NCBI GenBank assembly: GCA_964575025.1
Contig: CAZNPV010000017.1
Coordinates: forward strand, 1-64,000
DNA from: JABMQB01 sp964575025
Lineage (GTDB): Bacteria > Bacteroidota > Bacteroidia > Bacteroidales > Prolixibacteraceae
DNA length: 64,000 nucleotides
Direction of reading: 5' to 3'
This document shows, piece after piece, positions 17,546 to 24,986 of this stretch. A program made the position numbers and the translations under genes. Within the stretch, counting starts at the first letter, position 1. The number at the start of each line of letters is the position of its first letter. The notes below the pieces were generated by a model that saw nothing but the letters and a program-made list of their open reading frames with translations, searched no databases and was not told the DNA's origin.

Positions 17546-17974
17546 ATGATAAAAAAGCAAGTATCGGTATTCCTCGAAAATAAAATCGGGCGGCTGAATG
17601 AAGTGACCCATATCCTCGGTAAAAACGGGATTAACATTTCAGCATTCAGCATTGCTGACACATCGGACTTTGGCATCCTGCGGATCATTGTCCCCGATCC
17701 GGAAAAAGCGCTGAAGGTGCTGAAAGAAAATAACTTCTCGGCCAAAACAACCGATGTGGTATTTATGAATTCGCCCAATAAACCGGGGGCGCTGGCAAAA
17801 GCCCTTCAGGTATTAAATTCCGAAGAAGTATCCATTGAATACATGTATGCTTTCTCCATGAATGAAGAAACCGCAGTGATTGTGATCAAACCTTCCGATC
17901 TTTCTTTATGCATGGAAAAACTCAAAAAGCATCAGGATGCATTCATATCAGACGGAGAACATTATATTATTTAG
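17546..17974 (+). CDS. Tandem ACT-domain protein (downstream of PaaK)
   Basis: A 142-aa protein with two ACT domains (about 4-70 and 72-140), opening with KQVSVFLENKIGRLNEVTHI. It starts 4 nt after paaK, so the two are surely co-transcribed. It is a paralogue of the protein at 15746 but diverged along most of its length. A likely role is sensing aromatic amino acids and controlling PaaK or a partner; this is inferred from context only. Confidence 0.85.
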   Translation: MIKKQVSVFLENKIGRLNEVTHILGKNGINISAFSIADTSDFGILRIIVPDPEKALKVLKENNFSAKTTDVVFMNSPNKPGALAKALQVLNSEEVSIEYMYAFSMNEETAVIVIKPSDLSLCMEKLKKHQDAFISDGEHYII

Positions 17975-18035
17975 TCTGCTCTACATTCGAGCCACCATTC
18001 AAAGTGGTAGCATGACTGTTTTAGTGTTTTAGCTG

Positions 18036-18127
18036 TATTCATCCGATGACTCCAGGTCATCGGATGAATAGGTTAGAAGCATGTAAGCAGTACTGAAAGA
18101 TACCCGTTGAATCATCTGGATAACCTG
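18036..18127. repeat. Palindromic element, copy 1, upstream of the first toxin-antitoxin module
   Basis: A palindrome with 15-bp perfect arms (tattcatccgatgac / gtcatcggatgaata, 5-nt centre tccag) spans 18036-18070. A block gttgaatcatctggataacc begins at 18106. A second copy of both parts lies at 19851-19918, with identical arms and a 19-of-22 match in the block. No T-run follows, so it is not an ordinary terminator. Confidence 0.85.
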
Positions 18128-18208
18128 CAGAAGAAATTGGAGAATTTTCATACGCTGAGCAGAAACCAAATATGAATATTAATTGTTATTTTTGTAGGAG
18201 ATCAAACA

Positions 18209-18430
18209 ATGGAAGTTATGAATGTCATTGAAAAAAGAGACTTTATACACAGTTATTTGCACCGTGCCAATGAAAAGACTATCAATGAGTTTTACGAAAA
18301 ACTTCGTAAAGAGGAAGTTTTGGTAACCAAATTGGAAAGCAGGGCACAAAAAGCTGAAGCTGACATCCGGTCCGGGAAAGTCTTTTCAAGAGAAGAAATC
18401 GAGCAAAGAACAGTAAACATAGGCCGCTGA
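18209..18430 (+). CDS. Antitoxin of a RelE/ParE-type toxin-antitoxin module
   Basis: A 73-aa charged, helical protein whose stop overlaps the start of the toxin gene (TGATG), the usual antitoxin-first layout. The N-terminus (VIEKRDFIHSYLHRANEKTI) and the C-terminal stretch with alternating Lys/Glu match the small antitoxins that pair with ParE-like toxins in Bacteroidota. No strong DNA-binding motif is recognised. A TATTTTTG box at 18187-18194 is a likely -7 element. A second ATG at 18218 is an alternative start. Confidence 0.75.
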   Translation: MEVMNVIEKRDFIHSYLHRANEKTINEFYEKLRKEEVLVTKLESRAQKAEADIRSGKVFSREEIEQRTVNIGR

Positions 18431-18729
18431 TGAAACTTGTTTACACAGAACAGTCACTTGTCAGCCTTGAAGAAGCATTAAATTCTATTGTCCCAAAAGT
18501 AAGCCATAAGAAACTGATTGAAATCAGAAATGAAATTTTAGATGCAGCAGACACCCTGCTATTACAGCCTTTGCAAGGAGGAACAGAACCCTATTTAGAG
18601 CATTTGAATTTAGGGCACCGCCGTTTAATTGTTAGTCATTATAAAATCATCTACCGGGTTATCGGGGAAGCAATTTACATTACTGATATCTTTGATTCCA
18701 GGCAAGATCCTGCCAAAATGAAAGGGTAA
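18430..18729 (+). CDS. RelE/ParE family toxin
   Basis: A 99-aa toxin of the RelE/ParE superfamily. The order of features fits: an N-terminal strand VYTEQSLVSLEEAL, the middle LGHRRLIVSHYKIIYRV, and the C-terminal strand IYITDIFDSRQDP. ParE types poison DNA gyrase and RelE types cleave mRNA in the ribosome; the sequence does not settle which. It is translationally coupled to the antitoxin before it, and both lie directly downstream of palindromic element copy 1. Confidence 0.85.
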   Translation: MKLVYTEQSLVSLEEALNSIVPKVSHKKLIEIRNEILDAADTLLLQPLQGGTEPYLEHLNLGHRRLIVSHYKIIYRVIGEAIYITDIFDSRQDPAKMKG

Positions 18730-18942
18730 ATCCCCGCCATTACCTCCAACCCTTCTGCACAAATTTTTCGTTGTGTTCTTTGCCCTTTTCCATTGTACAG
18801 CGCGGAGCAAAAGAAACACAGTTTATCCCGATACGGTCGGGACCCAAAAATTTATGCCCCAGGCTAAGTTACATCATCAATTTCCATACTTTTAGGCAAA
18901 AAGAATCAGGAACAGCGTAATCCAACTCTAATAAAGCGAAAT

Positions 18943-19186
18943 TTAAAATATCTGATAACCAACATTAAAATCTACCATAAAATGATAATTATGGTCATTT
19001 AAAGTTACTGTCCCTCCAGGATGTTGCTCTGCATAAGACTGTTTTATTAATATAATCCGAGTCAAAATAAATTTTATCCTTTGTTAAAAGACTAATACCT
19101 AAACCAACATAGGCTTTCTGTGCATTCCCTTTTGCAGTAAACAATATTACGGGAATAGCAAGTAATAGAAACAATCTGTATGACAT
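18943..19186 (-). pseudogene. Small exported outer-membrane-like protein with a frameshift
   Basis: Reading starts at the ATG at 19186 with a signal peptide (MSYRLFLLLAIPVILFTAKG) and proceeds through AYVGLGISLLTKDKIYFDSD. The zero frame then ends soon at a TGA, but removing one A from the AAAA run just after that Asp-rich stretch continues as QSYAEQHPGG, then HFMVDFNVGYQIF and stop at 18943-18945. The restored product of about 80 aa ends in Phe like an outer-membrane strand. The shift could be a true mutation or a homopolymer error. It starts 7 nt after the lipoprotein gene at 19194 and so forms an operon with it. Confidence 0.45.
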
Positions 19187-19193
19187 TCGATAT

Positions 19194-19733
19194 TCATTTT
19201 AATCGTTTAAAATAAATCTCTAGTTGATTCTTATCTATCATTTGATTAATTAAGGTTGTATCACTTATGCTATAAAATGCAGGAGAGTTTGAATCTGTAT
19301 AAAATTCCACAAAAGGATCCCTGTCGATAATATGTTCCTCTAATTCTTTTATAGAAGGAAGAGACGGGTTTACAGGGTTGTTTTCCATAGTATAATATTC
19401 TTCCATAGTATAGCTTAAGAATACGGTATGATTATAGCTTTCTGCCGTTCCTAAAATAAATCCGTCGTGTAATTTTACACGATATTTGTAGTGGGGTTTC
19501 CCTGCCTTATCAAAATCGACCAAACTGTGCAAGGAAGGTTTGCTTTTTACTTCACCACCTATCAGGTTTAAATGTACATTATTGAAATAATCATTTCTGG
19601 TTTTATAGATGTTTACATGAAGGGAGCCATCGAGAGGTTCTGGGTCATCATTGCATCCTGGCCCCAAAATGACTACACAAAGCGGCAACAGGAGCAGGAA
19701 AATAGGTAGCAGGTTTATTCTTTTTGATTTCAT
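19194..19733 (-). CDS. Lipoprotein of unknown function
   Basis: A 179-aa protein not assigned to a family. From the ATG at 19733 it has a lipoprotein signal (basic start KSKR, then a long Leu-rich core) ending in a Cys near residue 27 (LGPGCNDDPEP), so it should be anchored in the envelope. The mature part is rich in Tyr, Asn and charged residues with no transmembrane segment. The longer ORF up to 19844 adds a non-signal-like leader and is rejected. The frameshifted small outer-membrane protein follows 7 nt downstream. It sits between the two toxin-antitoxin modules, on the opposite strand. Confidence 0.65.
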   Translation of the reverse strand: MKSKRINLLPIFLLLLPLCVVILGPGCNDDPEPLDGSLHVNIYKTRNDYFNNVHLNLIGGEVKSKPSLHSLVDFDKAGKPHYKYRVKLHDGFILGTAESYNHTVFLSYTMEEYYTMENNPVNPSLPSIKELEEHIIDRDPFVEFYTDSNSPAFYSISDTTLINQMIDKNQLEIYFKRLK

Positions 19734-19850
19734 ATGATTATTGCATAAATATAAGCAAGTTAAATTTATAAAATGGTTTCGTGGGGAGCAATGATTTTTT
19801 GAATTTATATTCGACCTGGGGGGTATTGTTTGCACCTGCACCAATTGGTT

Positions 19851-19918
19851 TATTCATCCGATGACTCTAGGTCATCGGATGAATAGTTACATGCCAGTTA
19901 AACCATTTGGATAACCTG
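19851..19918. repeat. Palindromic element, copy 2, upstream of higBA
   Basis: The same 15-bp arms as copy 1 (19851-19865 and 19871-19885), with centre tctag instead of tccag, and the same downstream block starting gttaaaccatttggataacc at 19897. The block ends 85 nt before higB; copy 1's block ends 81 nt before its own module. This similar spacing suggests the element travels with, or serves, toxin-antitoxin genes. Confidence 0.85.
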
Positions 19919-19962
19919 TAACGGAAGATTGAAAAATAGCACCCATTAAAATAAAAAACAAA

Positions 19963-19997
19963 AAAGTTACCCTATTTGGTAACTTTTGCTATCTTTG
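19963..19997 (+). promoter_or_regulatory. higBA operator and promoter
   Basis: An inverted repeat aaagttacc (19963-19971) / ggtaacttt (19978-19986) with a 6-nt spacer lies next to a TATCTTTG -7 box (19990-19997). The repeat covers where RNA polymerase would contact the -33 region, which fits autorepression by the HTH antitoxin HigA. The transcript would start at about 20003, leaving almost no leader before the ATG at 20004. Confidence 0.65.
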
Positions 19998-20003
19998 TAC
20001 TGT

Positions 20004-20315
20004 ATGAGATTAATAAAGGAAAAGACACTTTCGGATTATTGCAGGCTGGGTAAATACAAGCAGGCTGAAGAACCTTTAAAAGCCTGGATTTATGAAGTAA
20101 AATACTCGACCTGGAATAATGCAAATGAATTGAAAGTAAAATACCGGAATGCCAGTATAATCAGTTCAAAACGGGTAGTGTTCAATATAAAAGGCAATGA
20201 TTACCGGTTAATCGTTGATGTTGAATACAAACTCAAAATTGTTTTTATAGTGTGGTTTGGCACACATAAGGAATATGATAAAATAGATGCAAAAACAGTA
20301 AGTTATGAAAACTAA
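20004..20315 (+). CDS. higB: HigB-type mRNA interferase toxin
   Basis: A 103-aa toxin of the HigB family (RelE fold, ribosome-dependent mRNA cleavage). The signature WNNANELKVKYRNASII, then VVFNIKGNDYRLIVDV and FIVWFGTHKEYDKID, matches the Bacteroidota/Proteobacteria HigB group. The ATG at 20004 is preferred over 19986, because the latter lies upstream of the -7 box. The toxin gene precedes the antitoxin, the typical inverted order of higBA, and overlaps it by 11 nt. Confidence 0.9.
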   Translation: MRLIKEKTLSDYCRLGKYKQAEEPLKAWIYEVKYSTWNNANELKVKYRNASIISSKRVVFNIKGNDYRLIVDVEYKLKIVFIVWFGTHKEYDKIDAKTVSYEN

Positions 20316-20769
20316 AATATTAAAAACAGAAGAAGAATATAACGAAGCATGCGAAAGGATTTATTTCCTGATGAATAGTTTTGAAGATGCAATAGAACCT
20401 AATAGCCCCGAAGGGGAAGAAATGGAACTTCTTTCCTTGCTTATTGAAAAATATGAACAGGAAAATTACCGGATGAAAGCACCATCGCCGATAGAGGCTA
20501 TTAAGTTCAGGATGGAGCAAATGAACCTGAAACAAGCTGACGTGGCACCACTGTTTGGAGGGAAAACAAGGGTTTCAGAAGTTTTGAACGGAAGAAGGGC
20601 ACTGACGTTAAAAATGATCACTTTATTAAACCGCTACCTGGGAATACCCCTGGAATCACTAATCAGCGGAAACAAGGAAGTGAAGTTGGAGCCTGAAAAG
20701 AAAGAGAGATTGTTGCATATATCTTCTATTAAAGATTATTTAAGCAGTGAAGGGGCATCAGTAATTTAA
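20305..20769 (+). CDS. higA: HigA-type antitoxin, XRE-family HTH regulator
   Basis: A 154-aa antitoxin. The N-terminal ~55 residues are acidic and helical and probably neutralise HigB. The C-terminal part holds an XRE helix-turn-helix (QMNLKQADVAPLFGGKTRVS, then VLNGRRALTLKMI), the DNA-binding domain that would bind the palindrome before higB. It overlaps the toxin gene by 11 nt in another frame. Confidence 0.9.
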   Translation: MKTKILKTEEEYNEACERIYFLMNSFEDAIEPNSPEGEEMELLSLLIEKYEQENYRMKAPSPIEAIKFRMEQMNLKQADVAPLFGGKTRVSEVLNGRRALTLKMITLLNRYLGIPLESLISGNKEVKLEPEKKERLLHISSIKDYLSSEGASVI

Positions 20770-21201
20770 TCCCAACCGTTTATCCCAATTAAAATGTAAA
20801 AAAATGGGATCCTGTACCCGTCGCTTCCACACAACCTTTCCGTCCTTTTTCTTTGCAGTCTCCATTTCTACTCAATTTTTTGTGAATTTTGGTGAATTCG
20901 TGTTTTTGTGGCATTAAAATTTTTGCCACCAAGGCACAAAAACACGAAATAACACAAAAGGTAAAAATTTTTATAACTCAAATTCAACACTTTACAATAC
21001 TCGATTGAACTGCGAAACGTTAGTAAATTAAACGATGCAATTCATTCGGAAAGCATTTGGATTGGTGAGTACAACTGATTATTTGTATCTTTGATTCCTT
21101 AAATTAGATATGAAAATGAAGAAACGGGTTTCACGGGCCCATGGAGTCTGTTGAACACGGATGCTTATTATGAATTGAATACCAATGTTTAACGTAATTT
21201 T
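20770..21201. other. Intergenic region between higA and pheA with a long inverted repeat
   Basis: No gene seen. An inverted repeat with 14-bp perfect arms (ttcgtgtttttgtg at 20897-20910, cacaaaaacacgaa at 20935-20948) encloses a 24-nt loop that can pair again (tggca/tgcca). This cacaaaaacacga-type sequence resembles common intergenic repeats of Bacteroidota. The right part carries the pheA promoter. Confidence 0.6.
21062..21093 (+). promoter_or_regulatory. Bacteroidota-type promoter of pheA
   Basis: TTGG at 21062-21065 and TATCTTTG at 21086-21093, 20 nt apart. The predicted transcript starts near 21100, leaving a leader of about 100 nt. A 14-codon ORF in that leader has no Phe codons, so leader-peptide attenuation is not indicated. 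Confidence 0.5.
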
Positions 21202-22053
21202 ATGCCAGTGAAGAAAGTTGCCATCCAGGGGATTGCCGGTTCGTTTCATGAAGATGCAGCCCGGAGTTATTTCGACGAGGAAATTGACGTCGTCGAATGC
21301 AAATCTTTCCGTAAAGTTTGCGAGTTGATCGATGCCGATAAAGTTGATATTGCCGTTATGGCGATTGAAAACTCTATTGCCGGAAGTTTGTTGAACAATT
21401 ACGCCTTGATCAGGGATTTTCATCTGAGGATTATTGGTGAGATCTATATTCATATCCAGTTGAACCTGATGGTACTTGAAAACGTCGAAAAGAAGGATAT
21501 TCAAGAAATTTATTCCCATCCGGTATCGTTTCAGCAGTGCAGTGAGTACCTGGAGCAGAATTTCCCGGGTGTGAAAACCGTTGAGCTGGGGGATAATGCT
21601 GCCGTAGCTCAATACATTGCCGAAGGGAAAATCCGGAACGCGGCAGCGATCAGCAACAACCGGTCGGCAGAGATTTACGGATTGCAACTTCTTGAAACCG
21701 GAATTGAATCCAACAAGAAAAATTATACCCGTTTTCTGATTCTGGCAAAACATGGAAATCCGTCAAAGGATACCAACAAGGCTTCGATCTGTTTTGAGGT
21801 AGGTCATTATTACGGGTCATTGGCAGGGGTACTGAATATTTTTGCAAAAAATGAAATTAACCTGGCTAAAATTCAATCGGTACCCATTGTTGGGAAACCA
21901 AATGAATACACCATTCATGTAGATATTGAGTGGAATTCAATTGAAAAATATGAGCGGGCCATTCATCAGGTACTTAAAAAAGTATCCAGTTTATCGATCC
22001 TGGGGGAATATTGCAAAGGGGAAATAGCGGTTCAGAATAACCATATGCATTGA
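21202..22053 (+). CDS. pheA: Prephenate dehydratase
   Basis: Monofunctional prephenate dehydratase (283 aa), converting prephenate to phenylpyruvate for phenylalanine synthesis. The PDT domain (residues 4-185) opens with VAIQGIAGSFHEDAA and contains the catalytic TRF motif at 176-178 (KNYTRFLIL). A C-terminal ACT domain (about 195-270) with GSLAGVLNIFAKNEINLAKI provides Phe feedback control. There is no chorismate mutase domain. An aminotransferase gene follows 209 nt downstream, giving a short route to phenylalanine. In many Bacteroidota aroF and tyrA come next; here a 2-oxoacid oxidoreductase does. Confidence 0.93.
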   Translation: MPVKKVAIQGIAGSFHEDAARSYFDEEIDVVECKSFRKVCELIDADKVDIAVMAIENSIAGSLLNNYALIRDFHLRIIGEIYIHIQLNLMVLENVEKKDIQEIYSHPVSFQQCSEYLEQNFPGVKTVELGDNAAVAQYIAEGKIRNAAAISNNRSAEIYGLQLLETGIESNKKNYTRFLILAKHGNPSKDTNKASICFEVGHYYGSLAGVLNIFAKNEINLAKIQSVPIVGKPNEYTIHVDIEWNSIEKYERAIHQVLKKVSSLSILGEYCKGEIAVQNNHMH

Positions 22054-22262
22054 AAGGATCGTTGTTTGGTTGCAGGGAAAAAAATCGTGCAGATAAAATG
22101 ACTTTAATACGTATAATCAAAACCTGACGACGGATCAAACTTTCAATTTCAAAAGGAAGGAAGGCATTTGATTCTAATTTGTAAAAACCTGTTACTAAAT
22201 ACATTAATAGGGGTTGCCAAATACCTGCAGCTTTGTTTATTTTATATTGTAATTCAGGTAAC

Positions 22263-23573
22263 ATGAAAAACACTCCGGTTAACAGTGAGGTTGTAAAAGA
22301 GAAAATCAGGCAGTTGAGGGTGCCTGATATTGGGAATGGGACGATTCGCGAGATTGTTGCGTTGGTTAACATGGTGGAAGAAGCAACAGGATTTCAATAC
22401 ATTCGAATGGAAATGGGTGTTCCGGGTCTTTCGCCGGCAAAGATTGGCACGGAAGCAGAAATTGAAGCCCTGAACAGGGGGGTAGCTGCTATCTATCCGA
22501 TGATCGAAGGAATAAAACCATTAAAGCAGGAGGCCTCACGGTTCATTCAAAATTTTATGGATGTGGAAGTAAGTCCACGAGGATGCATTCCTACGGTTGG
22601 TGTGATGCAGGGGACGTATGCAACCTTTATGGCCGTCAGTACCCTTGATGAAAACAGGGACACCATTCTTTTTATTGATCCGGGATTTCCGGTCCAGAAA
22701 CAGCAACTCCTGGTTCTCGGGCAGAAATATGAAACCTTTGATGTTTTTAATTTCCGTGGCAAAAAACTAAGGCAGAAACTGGAATTCTATCTGGCAAAAG
22801 GGAATATCTGCTCGATTGTCTATTCCAATCCGAACAATCCTACCTGGATCTGTCTGACGGAAGAGGAGTTACAGATCATCGGGGAACTGGCCAATCAATA
22901 TGAGGTGATTGTACTGGAAGACCTGGCTTATTTTGCCATGGATTTCAGGAAAGATCTTTCAAAACCGGGGGAACCTCCCTACCAACCGACAGTGGCTCAT
23001 TATACGGATCGTTATATCTTGTTTATTTCAGGTTCCAAGATTTTTTCATACGCTGGCCAACGCATCGGTCTTATGGCCATTTCAGATGCATTGTTTGATT
23101 ATGAATCTCCCATGCTTCAGGCCCGGTTTCAAAGCACTACTTTTGGGAGTACCCTCACCTTACGCCTTTTGTATGCCTTGTCATCGGGAACATGCCATTC
23201 GGCTCAGTGGGCCCTGGCAGCTATGCTGAAAGCCGCAAATGAGGGGCATTTTAATTTTGTGGAGGCGGTTAAGGAATACGGCGAAAGAGCAAAGATCATT
23301 AAACAGCTTTTTCTGAAAAATGGATTTGAACTGGTGTACGACAGGGACCTGGATGAACCGATCGCTGATGGGTTCTATTTTTCAGTAGGCTACCCGGGCA
23401 TGAAAGGCAATGAATTGGTGAGGAACCTTCTCTTTTATGGTATCAGTGCGATCGGACTATCCCGGTCAGGAAGCGAAGAAGAAGGAATAAGGGCCTGTGT
23501 ATCCTTTGTTCAGCGCGATCGGTTTGAAGAACTGGACAGAAGATTGAGACTTTTTAATGAGAATTTCAGATAA
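22263..23573 (+). CDS. PLP-dependent aminotransferase, class I/II
   Basis: A fold-type I aminotransferase (436 aa from the ATG at 22263). The catalytic lysine is Lys259 in FISGSKIFSYAGQRIG; other PLP contacts are SNPNNPT (188-194) and Asp220 with Tyr223 in LEDLAYFAMD. Its place after pheA suggests transfer of an amino group to phenylpyruvate (or prephenate), while its place before VorDABC would also fit deamination of branched-chain or aromatic amino acids for oxidation. The sequence alone does not choose between these. Confidence 0.85.
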   Translation: MKNTPVNSEVVKEKIRQLRVPDIGNGTIREIVALVNMVEEATGFQYIRMEMGVPGLSPAKIGTEAEIEALNRGVAAIYPMIEGIKPLKQEASRFIQNFMDVEVSPRGCIPTVGVMQGTYATFMAVSTLDENRDTILFIDPGFPVQKQQLLVLGQKYETFDVFNFRGKKLRQKLEFYLAKGNICSIVYSNPNNPTWICLTEEELQIIGELANQYEVIVLEDLAYFAMDFRKDLSKPGEPPYQPTVAHYTDRYILFISGSKIFSYAGQRIGLMAISDALFDYESPMLQARFQSTTFGSTLTLRLLYALSSGTCHSAQWALAAMLKAANEGHFNFVEAVKEYGERAKIIKQLFLKNGFELVYDRDLDEPIADGFYFSVGYPGMKGNELVRNLLFYGISAIGLSRSGSEEEGIRACVSFVQRDRFEELDRRLRLFNENFR

Positions 23574-23618
23574 TCCGAATGGATAAAAACAGTACCGTAA
23601 AACATAAAAATCAAAAAT

Positions 23619-23846
23619 ATGGCAAAAGTTCAAGGAGCGGTGGTAGTTGATAAAGAGTGTTGCAAGGGGTGTGGTATTTGTATTGAAGCCTGCCCGCTGG
23701 ATGTATTGGCTCTCCACAAAGAAGTAAACAGCAAAGGGTATAATTATGCCTACATGAAAAATCCGGAATACTGCAACGGATGTACCAACTGTGCCATTGT
23801 ATGCCCCGACACATGCATTACCGTTTACCGTGTAAAAACAAGGTAA
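23619..23846 (+). CDS. vorD: 2-oxoacid:ferredoxin oxidoreductase, delta (ferredoxin) subunit
   Basis: A 75-aa polyferredoxin subunit with two [4Fe-4S] motifs: CCKGCGICIEACP and YCNGCTNCAIVCP. It carries electrons from the TPP-bound intermediate out to free ferredoxin. It begins the four-gene cluster delta-alpha-beta-gamma, the subunit set of VOR/KOR enzymes, and lies 46 nt after the aminotransferase. Confidence 0.9.
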   Translation: MAKVQGAVVVDKECCKGCGICIEACPLDVLALHKEVNSKGYNYAYMKNPEYCNGCTNCAIVCPDTCITVYRVKTR

Positions 23847-23888
23847 GGTTATTTTAAAATCAAATGTTGAAAATTAAAAATTGATAAT

Positions 23889-24983
23889 ATGGGCGAATTA
23901 AGATTAATGAAAGGGAACGAAGTAATTGCTGAAGCAGCGATTCGTTGCGGATGTGACGGTTATTTTGGTTATCCCATCACACCCCAGTCGGAGGTGATGG
24001 AGACCCTCATGCAAAGGGCTCCCTGGAATGAAACCGGGATGGTGGTTTTACAGGCTGAGAGCGAGGTGGCGGCCATAAACATGGTGTATGGTGCTGCTGC
24101 AACAGGCAAAAAAGTCATGACTACTTCCTCGAGTCCAGGGATCAGCCTCATGACCGAAGGCATTTCCTATATAGCAGGAGCTGAATTGCCGTGTCTGCTT
24201 GTGAATGTGCAACGCGGAGGACCTGGTCTGGGAACCATCCAGCCTTCCCAGGCCGATTACAACCAGGCGGTCAAGGGAGGTGGCCACGGCGATTATAAAT
24301 TGATTGTTCTGGCCCCTTCATCGGTTCAGGAGATGAACGATTTTGTGGGGCTGGCTTTCGACCTGGCCTTTGCATACCGTAATCCGGCCATGATTCTCAC
24401 AGATGGAGCCATTGGACAGATGATGGAAAAGGTGGAGCTTTCGGAGTATGTCCCCCGCTGGACCCCTGAGGAAATTGCTGCTAAATGGGGAGATTGGGCT
24501 ACCACCGGAAAACCCAAAACCAGAAATAAAAATATTATTACTTCCCTGGAACTTGATCCGGACAAAATGGAAAGGAATAACCTTCGTTTTCAGGAAAAAT
24601 ACAGGGAAATTGAGGCCAGGGAACAGCGGGCAGAAAACATTATGTGCGACGATGCCGAATATCTGTTCGTTGCTTTCGGAACCTCCGCAAGGGTATGCCA
24701 GAAAGCAGTTGAAGTGGCCAGGGATAAGGGCCTGAAAGTTGGCCTTTTACGGCCGATCACCCTCTATCCTTTCCCGAAAAATGTCTTCAAAGAATTATGT
24801 GGACATGTAAAAGGATTCCTCACGGTAGAGATGAATGCCGGCCAGATGATCGAAGATGTGAAACTTACAGTGCACGAAGCTGGTTATGCCGTGCCGGTTG
24901 AACATTTTGGCCGCATGGGCGGCATTATACCTTCGCCGTCAGAAGTGTTGGATGCAATGGTAAAAACGTTTATAAAAAGGTAA
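23889..24983 (+). CDS. vorB: 2-oxoacid:ferredoxin oxidoreductase, alpha subunit (VorB/KorA-type)
   Basis: A 364-aa alpha subunit with the pyrimidine-binding domain of TPP enzymes: GYFGYPITPQSEVME, then QAESEVAAINMVYGAAATGK and TTSSSPGISLMTEG. The C-terminal domain runs from about residue 250 (YLFVAFGTSARVCQKAV). It oxidises a 2-oxoacid with CoA to acyl-CoA, CO2 and reduced ferredoxin. Bacteroidota proteins of this kind are generally named VorB (2-oxoisovalerate), but 2-oxoglutarate or aromatic 2-oxoacids are also possible. It is in an operon, 3 nt before the beta subunit. Confidence 0.9.
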   Translation: MGELRLMKGNEVIAEAAIRCGCDGYFGYPITPQSEVMETLMQRAPWNETGMVVLQAESEVAAINMVYGAAATGKKVMTTSSSPGISLMTEGISYIAGAELPCLLVNVQRGGPGLGTIQPSQADYNQAVKGGGHGDYKLIVLAPSSVQEMNDFVGLAFDLAFAYRNPAMILTDGAIGQMMEKVELSEYVPRWTPEEIAAKWGDWATTGKPKTRNKNIITSLELDPDKMERNNLRFQEKYREIEAREQRAENIMCDDAEYLFVAFGTSARVCQKAVEVARDKGLKVGLLRPITLYPFPKNVFKELCGHVKGFLTVEMNAGQMIEDVKLTVHEAGYAVPVEHFGRMGGIIPSPSEVLDAMVKTFIKR

Positions 24984-24986
24984 ACT

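Noticed and set aside
18036..18070. Palindrome as intrinsic terminator of the paaK/ACT unit
   Set aside because: There is no T-run on either side and the same element sits upstream of higBA, where no gene ends in the same direction.
21086..21201. Leader-peptide attenuation of pheA
   Set aside because: The only short ORF in the leader (14 codons) has no Phe codons and no terminator hairpin with T-run follows.
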